DNA from: Spongiibacteraceae bacterium UBA5047 | GTDB taxonomy: Bacteria > Pseudomonadota > Gammaproteobacteria > Pseudomonadales > Spongiibacteraceae | Assembly (NCBI GenBank): GCA_002415025.1 | Contig: DIBR01000051.1 | Span: 101,424 to 130,232, forward strand | Length of the DNA stretch: 28,809 nucleotides | Direction of reading: 5' to 3' | Position numbers and translations under genes: made by a program | Shown here: positions 14,990-21,836 of the stretch, piece after piece | How the letters are laid out: every line of letters begins with the position of its first letter | Numbering within the stretch: the stretch's first letter is position 1 | Notes under the pieces: model-generated | What the model was told of the DNA's origin: nothing | The model's database searches: none | The model's input: only the letters and a program-made list of their open reading frames with translations

Positions 14990-16798
14990 CTATTCACCGC
15001 TGACAGCGGCAAGGGGGAAGGGATAATCTCGGGTAATCTGAACGCCGCCCGGCCGCCCCCTGCTTTCGAAAAGCCAGTGCTTGGACCAAGTTCCGCCATT
15101 GCGTTTAAGCTCGGATGTCGATGAGGTCACAATGTGCTCTGCCGTGGTGGCTGGAGGCGTTATCAATGCCTCGATTACACCATTGGCAATCATTGAAGTA
15201 GCGCGGGTCAGGGCGGCTGCTCCGTAGGGTTGATACGTATCGCCGCACCCACCACCGTCGCGTTCGACATCTACACCCTCCCAGCATGTCACCGGATCTA
15301 AGGGATCTCCCATTTCGTCAGTTCGGTCCTGACGGGTCACCTGTTGGGCGGGACAGAGTAGAAGGTGTCCCGCGCAGGCGAATGGTTCTAACCACGCATG
15401 GCCAATGACGCCAGAAAATCCGTGCCTGCGAAGCATTTCTGCTCCATAGATTTCCATACCTGATTGACCTATGGCGAACAATACGCAGTCCACACCCGCC
15501 AGTTGATTCCACTGATCTGTCTTTAGACGATCAATTCGCTCTGCTATAGCTGTCACCGACTGCAATTGGGGCCGGTCGCGCAGCAGCTTCGTCTCTAACT
15601 CTTTAGCTTTCGAATAACCAACTGACGTAGCACCCAATGTGTTTCTCGACAAATTTTCCGGCCCCAAAAATTCATGATCAACCAGCACTAACCGGCCTAC
15701 CCCAGATTGTGCCAATATATCTGCCACAGACGACCCTACCGAGCCGCACCCCACTATGGCCACACTGCATTTTTGTAGGTCTTTGGGCATTTGGGCGTTA
15801 TCTTCCCGGCTACGCAATACAGCATCGTCAAAACGTATGATTTGAAGATACCGGACGAGTTTTTGAGGGGAAAAATATTGTTTTCGTAGCATCTCGGGCG
15901 GCTCTCGTCCCGCCCGGAAGCCATTGACGCGTTGTCGGGAGCGCTTGGCGTAACCTTTTTGTCGTTCTCGCCCGGGAATTAGTAACCCGCCATAAGCGAG
16001 TTCTTGGCCCTGGGGTACCTGAATCACTATCAGAACTGATTCCGGCGACTTACGGAATTGAGCTTCTAGAGCCGCGAGATGCTCAGCCGCAAACTGTTCG
16101 ATAAGCGTGTAGACACACTCGGCGGTGCGAGGCATTTCCTTCGGTGTTGGAGCCCCTGGCAAAAAAAGTAATAGAGCCTCTTTGACAGCATCGTCCTTAT
16201 ATGGGGCGACCCCTTGTCGTTTAGTGAATTCTTCAAGGGACGCTCGCGAGTCGGCAATATATATCCCTCGTTGTGTTCTGATACTGAACAGAAGGCCGCT
16301 TTGGTGTTTGGGGGTGACGCGTGCTCGGATAGTGGGACCATTGTCACCAATACGGTTGGCCCAATAGGCTGTGAATTCGGCTTTGAAGTGCGCAGCTTTC
16401 CAAGTCTCGGATTTCGACGCCTGGATGAGCTCAATCGCCTCGCGAAAGACGCCAATTGTTTGGCCAAGAACGTCTGAGCCGTTGTAGCTCTTGCCGGCAG
16501 TTGGTAGGCACAGCACGCCATCGGACTCCACATGGGGAATCTGCAAATGCAGAGAGGTGTCTCGGATCGCCACCAGCGGCAGTACTTTTGGAAAACTTGG
16601 GGTGAAGAGTATATCCAAGTATCTCTGCCGACCATCAGGGCAAGACACCATGCAGGCCAAACCCCGAATAGCCCTCCTTTTGGCATAGTGAGAAAGCACT
16701 TTGCCGTGGATCTGTTCTCCAGGTATCCGAGTGACAAGATCCGAAAGGAAGGTATCGAATTCGGCCGGCGTATAAAAAACCGGCACGTCTTCAAGCAT
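14990..16798 (-). CDS. cap2: CBASS E2-E1 conjugation protein Cap2
   Basis: Cap2 is a fusion of an E2-like and an E1-like domain that conjugates the CD-NTase C-terminus to targets and raises its activity. Of 602 residues, the first 160 resemble a UBC fold with a catalytic-cysteine candidate C97 in SDGVLCLPT. A linker is followed by a ThiF/E1 adenylation domain: GCGSVGSS at about 350-357, an acidic D374 in LVLVDHEF, and the NLSRN motif near 382. A second cysteine candidate, C518 in GGGCGDTYQPYGAAAL, fits the E1 active site. The start overlaps the CD-NTase stop by 8 bp. Confidence 0.88.
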   Translation of the reverse strand: MLEDVPVFYTPAEFDTFLSDLVTRIPGEQIHGKVLSHYAKRRAIRGLACMVSCPDGRQRYLDILFTPSFPKVLPLVAIRDTSLHLQIPHVESDGVLCLPTAGKSYNGSDVLGQTIGVFREAIELIQASKSETWKAAHFKAEFTAYWANRIGDNGPTIRARVTPKHQSGLLFSIRTQRGIYIADSRASLEEFTKRQGVAPYKDDAVKEALLLFLPGAPTPKEMPRTAECVYTLIEQFAAEHLAALEAQFRKSPESVLIVIQVPQGQELAYGGLLIPGRERQKGYAKRSRQRVNGFRAGREPPEMLRKQYFSPQKLVRYLQIIRFDDAVLRSREDNAQMPKDLQKCSVAIVGCGSVGSSVADILAQSGVGRLVLVDHEFLGPENLSRNTLGATSVGYSKAKELETKLLRDRPQLQSVTAIAERIDRLKTDQWNQLAGVDCVLFAIGQSGMEIYGAEMLRRHGFSGVIGHAWLEPFACAGHLLLCPAQQVTRQDRTDEMGDPLDPVTCWEGVDVERDGGGCGDTYQPYGAAALTRATSMIANGVIEALITPPATTAEHIVTSSTSELKRNGGTWSKHWLFESRGRPGGVQITRDYPFPLAAVSGE

Positions 16799-18011
16799 AG
16801 CTACGTTTGTCTTGGGGCTTCACAGTGGGTGCCAATGCCGCCGTTGCTTCCAGCCATTCATCCGGAGTCGCTACGGGAAACACCACCAAGTCGGGATTGT
16901 TAGGGATACGCTCCCCAAAGACCGGTTTCAACCCGGCAATCACCTGCTCCGGCGCCCTACTGTCCACCAGCGCCGTATTTAGTGCTGCATAAAATGTGTG
17001 GGCAGCGTTGACATACTCGCTGCGAAGGCCGTTTTTATCCCAATCGTTGTCCAGATAGAGTCCGGGGACAGCCGGGTTAGCGATCTGCTGATTAAAAAGA
17101 GCTGGCAATTGCGATGCGACTTTAAGCAACGCCAATTCGTCACGCTTGTCGTCGAAGCCTTTAGGGTCATTGTTATAAACGGCAACGACACAGGCCATTA
17201 GCGCGATAGAGCTGGGCCCACCTTTTTGCCAGTGGTGATCCCGCCAGGCTTTCAGGTATCGACAGACGCGGCGTAGTTGTTGCCCGTGGCGATTCACGGC
17301 CTCGTTGAACCAATCCTCCAGCTTGCGCGGGTCAGAACGTATCCAACCTTCTAACAAATGTGCAAGCATGATTTCACCGGAGGCAAGTTGCCGATACGCT
17401 TCTTCCGCAAGAACGACATCATCAACAACCTGATCCCTCGCGTTCAGCTTTAAGGCAGCAATGGATTCCTTTAATGTGCGGTATTGCTTCTCTGGTATGG
17501 CATATATCGGCAAGTCTATGTGCGCAGCGCTTCCATGATTAAGCCTGATACGGATACAGGTGTTTTTTTTCTCCACAGACCACTCATGCGCACGGCATAA
17601 ATCGGATAAGGCATTGTACACAATGGTAAACAGCCCCCCTGTCAATACGGTTGGTTCGGACTGACCGGCTTCTCCTAACATTTCCGTTGGCAAAAACAAG
17701 CCATCGTCCAAGTCCACTTCTTGCGGTGGTGTCCATGCGGGACGGTTGGCCGTATGGTAGCTCTGGCTTCCCTGCTGACGAAACCGGGGACTCAATGCGG
17801 GGGGCTGCTGAGACTGTTGCGACGTAGCACCGAATAGCGCATCCCGCGACAAGAAACTCTCCCATTCTCGAAAGGCTTTGATAAGCTGCATTCGTACGGC
17901 GTCGCGAGCGGACCGAAGTCGACTCAACTCATTGTCGGACAGGTTCAGTTGGTGGAGGAAATCGTCATTACCCCCAGGTTTGTAAAATAGCGCTTGGGCG
18001 TTAGCGGCCAT
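16791..18011 (-). CDS. cdnA: CBASS CD-NTase, DncV-like (clade A)
   Basis: This is a cGAS/DncV-like nucleotidyltransferase that makes a cyclic oligonucleotide signal in phage infection; the product cannot be told from the sequence (DncV makes 3',3'-cGAMP). I chose ATG 18011, preceded by GGAG with six bases of spacing, giving 406 residues; a TTG 12 bases upstream is less likely. Visible motifs are the GS loop (GSQSYHT, residues 81-87), acidic pair D100/D102 in EVDLDDGLFLP, and third acidic residue D166 in HIDLPIYAIP. The C-terminus ends RSYA; type II CD-NTases are modified at their last residue. Confidence 0.88.
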   Translation of the reverse strand: MAANAQALFYKPGGNDDFLHQLNLSDNELSRLRSARDAVRMQLIKAFREWESFLSRDALFGATSQQSQQPPALSPRFRQQGSQSYHTANRPAWTPPQEVDLDDGLFLPTEMLGEAGQSEPTVLTGGLFTIVYNALSDLCRAHEWSVEKKNTCIRIRLNHGSAAHIDLPIYAIPEKQYRTLKESIAALKLNARDQVVDDVVLAEEAYRQLASGEIMLAHLLEGWIRSDPRKLEDWFNEAVNRHGQQLRRVCRYLKAWRDHHWQKGGPSSIALMACVVAVYNNDPKGFDDKRDELALLKVASQLPALFNQQIANPAVPGLYLDNDWDKNGLRSEYVNAAHTFYAALNTALVDSRAPEQVIAGLKPVFGERIPNNPDLVVFPVATPDEWLEATAALAPTVKPQDKRSYA

Positions 18012-18067
18012 GTCGTGCTCCAAATGTTAAGTAATGTGGTTCGGGATGCCGCAGCGTCCAAGCCTGA

Positions 18068-18082
18068 TAGCCCTAAGGGCTA
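18068..18082. promoter_or_regulatory. Perfect 6-bp inverted repeat in the CBASS leader
   Basis: TAGCCC and GGGCTA flank TAA. The site lies inside the untranslated leader of the CBASS operon, between the start of cdnA and its promoter. It could be an operator or a short RNA hairpin. Confidence 0.4.
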
Positions 18083-18126
18083 CTCAAGCCGCGATGTTCC
18101 ATTTGTCGCTCCTCGTACTGACTACC

Positions 18127-18152
18127 GCAGAAGGCAGGAACCAGTCTTCTGC
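18127..18152. promoter_or_regulatory. 7-bp inverted repeat in the CBASS leader
   Basis: GCAGAAG and CTTCTGC are exact inverted copies separated by 12 bp. With 18068-18082 it forms a second structure between the promoter and cdnA. The role is open. Confidence 0.4.
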
Positions 18153-18200
18153 ACTGATCGGCGGGGTGATAATTCTGTATATAAAATCAGCATTAAAACA

Positions 18201-18228
18201 ATTATACTAATCATAATGATGATGTCAA
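18201..18228 (-). promoter_or_regulatory. Consensus sigma70 promoter for the CBASS operon
   Basis: On the minus strand TTGACA (18228-18223) and TATAAT (18206-18201) are separated by 16 bp; both hexamers are perfect consensus. The transcript would carry a leader of roughly 180 bases before cdnA. ATCATAATGAT at 18210-18220, an 11-bp palindrome, fills most of the spacer and is a good candidate operator for the adjacent WYL regulator. Such a strong promoter on a toxic system implies tight repression. Confidence 0.8.
18210..18220. promoter_or_regulatory. 11-bp palindrome in the CBASS promoter spacer
   Basis: ATCAT and ATGAT flank one A between the -35 and -10 hexamers. A dimeric repressor bound here would block RNA polymerase. 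That CapW binds it is an inference from the position. Confidence 0.5.
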
Positions 18229-18298
18229 TACCGTGGACAGCGGCTCCCATTTTGATATGCTTACGCCGCATTCTTGACTAAGGGCATCGTATAACACC

Positions 18299-19174
18299 AT
18301 GACAGAAGCCTCCCTGTTACCCACATTTCAAAAAGAGCGACTGGCCCATATCGAGTTTCGGGCCTACTTTCTTGGCGGAGTCCGACGTCGGGACTTGTCG
18401 GCGCGCTTTGGTATCAAGGCAGCGGCAGCGACACGCGATTTTTCCCTGTACCACGAACTGGCGCCACGCAACCTCTTCTACGATCCTCGCAAAAAGCTCT
18501 ATATGCCGACAGAGCGCTTCAAACCCCTTTTTTCGTATTCAGCGAGTCGTGTGCTCTCCACGTTAGCCGAGGGGTTCGGTGACGGGCTGAAGGACGAGGA
18601 ATCCATTCCCATTGAGGTCCAAACTCCGGCGCAGCTAAACAAACCGCATTTGTCTACAGTCGCGCACGTCAGTCGGGCTATCGCCAACCAGCAAGTGCTG
18701 GACATTGGCTATCGCTCTCTCAGCAGTGGCGAAACTCGCAGGGAAACCCTCCCTTTCGCATTAGTCGATAATGGCATTCGCTGGCATATGCGCGCTTACG
18801 ACCGACTCCGGGGGCGGTTTACGGATTTCGTGCTGACACGCATTGTCAGCCCGCAGCTACTATCAGAAAGCCCTATCGAGGAGCACGAAAAATCGGAATG
18901 CGATACGCAATGGCGCACTACAGTGACACTAGAGTTGATTCCCCACCCCGCGTTGGACCACAAAGAAACTATCGAAAGAGACTACGCAATGAGGAACGGT
19001 GTCCTAAAAATACCTATGCGGGCGGCACTGGCAGGCTATACGTTGCGGCGCTGGAATGTCGATTGCAGTCCTGACCACCGCCTGCGGGGTGGTGAATACC
19101 ATTTGGCGCTGCGCAATGTCGACGTTCTCGATGGCAGTATCGATACCATGTTGCTGGCACCTGGCTACCGCTGA
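18299..19174 (+). CDS. capW: WYL-domain transcription regulator, CapW-like
   Basis: The 291-residue protein is divergent from the CBASS operon. It has an N-terminal winged helix (about residues 10-75, AYFLGGVRRRDLSARFGIKA), a WYL-type core (ISRAIANQQVLDIGYRSLSS... with TLPFALVDNGIRWHMRAYDR... FTDFVLTRI) and a C-terminal extension. CapW/BrxR-type regulators repress defence operons and are thought to release on sensing nucleic acid or another ligand. The context fits: a 275-bp divergent spacer holds the CBASS promoter and palindromes. Direct proof of operator binding is lacking. Confidence 0.82.
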   Translation: MTEASLLPTFQKERLAHIEFRAYFLGGVRRRDLSARFGIKAAAATRDFSLYHELAPRNLFYDPRKKLYMPTERFKPLFSYSASRVLSTLAEGFGDGLKDEESIPIEVQTPAQLNKPHLSTVAHVSRAIANQQVLDIGYRSLSSGETRRETLPFALVDNGIRWHMRAYDRLRGRFTDFVLTRIVSPQLLSESPIEEHEKSECDTQWRTTVTLELIPHPALDHKETIERDYAMRNGVLKIPMRAALAGYTLRRWNVDCSPDHRLRGGEYHLALRNVDVLDGSIDTMLLAPGYR

Positions 19175-19362
19175 AGTGAGTCTCGGCTGCCCGATTACAC
19201 ATCGAAAAGGCAGGTGCACTTTCGCCCCGCTCCCCTCTTTTCATCACGCCGAACGGCTGTCTCTATTTTCCAAATTGTAGGGTATTAGTTCTTCGTGACT
19301 CCGCACGAATAGAAAAAGCGAGTTCCTACAGTGAAAGACGTTCGTTGATGATTCAGGTTTAC
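19175..19362. other. Gene-free spacer
   Basis: No gene, promoter or Tn3-type terminal repeat was recognised in these 188 bases, which lie where a transposon end might have been expected. Confidence 0.5.
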
Positions 19363-19548
19363 TCACAATCCAAGAAACAGACAAAGGTCGCTCAAATGAG
19401 GATGAAAAACACGGCGCAATGCTTCGAGGATTGTCGATTTTGCCGAATCACCTCGACCAATCAGACAAACTATTTTCGCATCAGGAATTGCCCAGTCTAG
19501 CTCCCGGATGCCGCGAAAGTTTCTTATAGAGACATGCCTTATCCGCAT
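19363..19548 (-). pseudogene. Truncated OLD/RecF-type ATPase N-terminus
   Basis: From ATG 19548, preceded by AGGAGG, the frame reads MRIRHVSIRNFRGIRELDWA, then a P-loop GRGDSAKST and ILEALRRVFHPHLSDL, matching the first ~55 residues of SMC-like/OLD-family ATPases, including Gabija GajA-type proteins. It then runs into an unrelated short end and stop after 61 codons. The rest of the ATPase and the TOPRIM nuclease domain are missing. It is likely the relic of a defence gene cut by a recombination event. Confidence 0.65.
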
Positions 19549-19619
19549 CATTCCTCCTGGGCAGTATTTTTCTCGCATTCAATGGAAATCTACCCCGTTT
19601 AGGAAGTGCGCCCCGCTCA

Positions 19620-19835
19620 TTAGGCGTCACGTAATAGCCGCGAGGGAGGGACCTCCAATGCATCGGCGATCTGAAACAACTTCAACACGGTGATGTTCTT
19701 TTCGCCGCGCTCGATGCGCCCCATGTAACTACGATCCAGCTGGGCCTTATTCGCCAGCGCCTCTTGGGATATCCCCTGTTTTTTTCGCTCACTCCGGATC
19801 GCGAATCCCAGCTGTTGCAGGCGATTGTCCGTCAT
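19620..19835 (-). CDS. Small XRE-family regulator (controller-like)
   Basis: The 71-residue product from ATG 19835 (MTDNRLQQLGFAIRSERKKQ) is almost entirely a helix-turn-helix: GISQEALANKAQLDRSYMGR IERGEKNIT. It has the size and form of restriction-modification controller (C) proteins, though no RM genes are nearby. AGGAGC lies eight bases upstream of this ATG. It is divergent from the wHTH/helicase operon and sits beside the truncated ATPase; it may control either. Both links are inferred. Confidence 0.75.
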   Translation of the reverse strand: MTDNRLQQLGFAIRSERKKQGISQEALANKAQLDRSYMGRIERGEKNITVLKLFQIADALEVPPSRLLRDA

Positions 19836-19875
19836 GCCGGCTAGCTCCTGCCCTAAAAGCAAGAACTATCACTAT

Positions 19876-19904
19876 TTGCGGCATGAACAGCCACGGACTA
19901 TAAT
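19876..19904 (+). promoter_or_regulatory. Sigma70 promoter for the wHTH-helicase operon
   Basis: TTGCGG (19876-19881), a 17-bp spacer and a perfect TATAAT (19899-19904) lie 43 bp before ATG 19948. The XRE gene begins on the other strand about 40 bp to the left, so its product could act on this region. Confidence 0.65.
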
Positions 19905-19947
19905 ACCCTTTTTGAGGTTGTCGACCCGTTCGAGACACGCTGTAGCC

Positions 19948-20448
19948 ATGACGTCACCCCGCCCCCGAATTGAATCCACACTCCTTCGCGTCCTGCACAG
20001 TCGTGACGGCTCTCCCTTTACCCACAAGGAATTGGTGCATGCTTATCGAGCGTTGGAGGAAGAACATGGTCGCAGTGCGCGAGCATCATTGCAGTTCATC
20101 AACCGCAACCTGGCCCGCCTCACAAAAGCGGGCTGGCTGGAGGTTATCAAGGCCACTGCCAAACAACCGCAACTCTACCGATGGGAGCCGGCTGAGCAAG
20201 CCGAAAGCCCACCAGCCGCTGTGGAGGCACTGACGGTGCTCCGCCAAAAGCTCCAACACCACCGCGTGGAATTGTTGTCGACACTCGGGGAAACTGAAGC
20301 CTACGATGAAATTTGCGCCGACCTTCCCCAACTGCAACCCAGTGTGCAACGTCAATACGATGCTGCCCGCGATCGGAGCCTGAAATTGCTGGGACGTATC
20401 CGCGCCCTAGAAACGCTGATCGCCACGCAAAGCAGTAGTGCGGCATGA
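19948..20448 (+). CDS. Winged-helix protein paired with an SF2 helicase
   Basis: I chose ATG 19948 (MTSPRPRIESTLLRVLHSRD) for 166 residues because it follows the promoter above; upstream codons in this frame overlap the XRE gene. Residues about 10-75 look like a winged helix (FTHKELVHAYRALEEEHGRS ... LARLTKAGWLEVIK), and residues about 95-160 are helical and charged. I do not recognise a named family. The stop overlaps the helicase start by 4 bp (ATGA), so the two are coupled. It may be a DNA-binding partner that guides or regulates the helicase. Confidence 0.65.
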   Translation: MTSPRPRIESTLLRVLHSRDGSPFTHKELVHAYRALEEEHGRSARASLQFINRNLARLTKAGWLEVIKATAKQPQLYRWEPAEQAESPPAAVEALTVLRQKLQHHRVELLSTLGETEAYDEICADLPQLQPSVQRQYDAARDRSLKLLGRIRALETLIATQSSSAA

Positions 20449-21836
20449 GACTACGGGACTGGCAACGGGCGTGCCTGCGTCAGGCTGAAGCACAGTACCG
20501 TCAGGGACAGCGCCATTTCCTATGTCTGGCCACGCCGGGTGCCGGTAAAACCCATTTCGCCGCAACGCTAGCCGCTACCTTGCTGGAAGCTGACCTCGTG
20601 GACCTGGTTATCGGCTTTGCGCCGTCGGTGATTGTGGCGGAAGACATTCAGGCCGCGCTCGCCGCACAAACCGGTGCGCGCTTTGACGGTCGTCTCGGTG
20701 CCCGCGGTCTGACTCTGACCTATCAGTCGATGCTGACGCAGCCGGAGGCGTTCTGGTCGCTGTTCCAGACCCAGCGGGTGTTCGCCATTTTCGACGAAAT
20801 CCATCACTGCGCCGGTCAAGAGCTCGCGGATGCGAATGCCTGGGGTGCCCTGCTGATCGCCAATCTCCAGGAACAGGCGGCGTATACCCTAGCCCTGACC
20901 GGCACCCCATGGCGCTCCGACCAGCGCCCCATTGCGCTGGCCCGCTACGGGACCGACAGCGTAACCTGCGATTACCGCTATGGCCTGGATCGGGCGATTG
21001 TCGATGGTGTGTGCCGCGTCCCCCAACTCACCCTGATCGACAACGACACCATCCGAGTGCAACGCGATGGCCATACGGAGCACTTTAACGGCCTCAAAGC
21101 GCTGGTCGACAGCGACGCCTGCCGCTATGAGGATATCCTGCGCTCCGAGGCACTCATCACCTACAGCCTGCGCCAGGCCACCCGCAAGCTTGACAACCTG
21201 CGCCGACACGATCCTCGCGCTGGCGGCCTGGTCGTCGCGAGCAGTGTCGATCATGCACAGCAGATTGCAGGGATTCTATTGCGGGAATTCGGTGTGCAGG
21301 CCGCGGTGGCTACCTACCAGGAACGTGACCCGCTGACGACGATTCGCCAGTTCAAGGACAGCGAGACGCCCTGGATTGTCAGCGTCGGTATGATCAGCGA
21401 GGGCACGAACGTGCCCCGGCTCCGGGTGTGCTGCCACCTGACCCGTGTGAAAACCGAGCTGTACTTCCGCCAGGTCCTGGGCCGCATTCTCCGCGCCAAC
21501 GGGATACGCCGCGAAAAAGCCTACTTCTACATGCCGGCCGAACCGACCTTGGTCGAGTATGCCGAGCGGCTCATCGAGGATATCCCCGGCAATCCACCTG
21601 TGATTCGCGACCGCCTGCCTGGCCAGGTGACCGTCCGATCCCGGGATACCACTGTGAGCTCCCCACCCGACGACGGCGCGGACCTGCCCGAGGTTACGGT
21701 GGACCTCGATGCCAGCGGGTATGAAAGTCGCACTTCAGCTCCGTCCAATCTGTCGGTCGCGTACGACACTTGTGTTCACTGGTCGACGCGTTTTCACAGC
21801 CAGATTCTGGCGATTCACGGCCTGTCCCACTCCTGA
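20445..21836 (+). CDS. DEAD/DEAH-type SF2 helicase (ResIII-like)
   Basis: The 463-residue protein has an SF2 helicase core: Walker A ATPGAGKT at residues 29-36, DEIH at 117-120, TGTPWR from 152, and the C-terminal motif QVLGRILRANG. The remaining C-terminus (from about 390) is low-complexity and unassigned. It resembles XPB/ResIII-type DNA helicases found in defence loci and mobile elements, but no nuclease domain is present. Its last 22 bp overlap the transposase gene on the other strand, so the natural end could have been altered when the two met. No specific substrate can be named. Confidence 0.8.
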   Translation: MRLRDWQRACLRQAEAQYRQGQRHFLCLATPGAGKTHFAATLAATLLEADLVDLVIGFAPSVIVAEDIQAALAAQTGARFDGRLGARGLTLTYQSMLTQPEAFWSLFQTQRVFAIFDEIHHCAGQELADANAWGALLIANLQEQAAYTLALTGTPWRSDQRPIALARYGTDSVTCDYRYGLDRAIVDGVCRVPQLTLIDNDTIRVQRDGHTEHFNGLKALVDSDACRYEDILRSEALITYSLRQATRKLDNLRRHDPRAGGLVVASSVDHAQQIAGILLREFGVQAAVATYQERDPLTTIRQFKDSETPWIVSVGMISEGTNVPRLRVCCHLTRVKTELYFRQVLGRILRANGIRREKAYFYMPAEPTLVEYAERLIEDIPGNPPVIRDRLPGQVTVRSRDTTVSSPPDDGADLPEVTVDLDASGYESRTSAPSNLSVAYDTCVHWSTRFHSQILAIHGLSHS

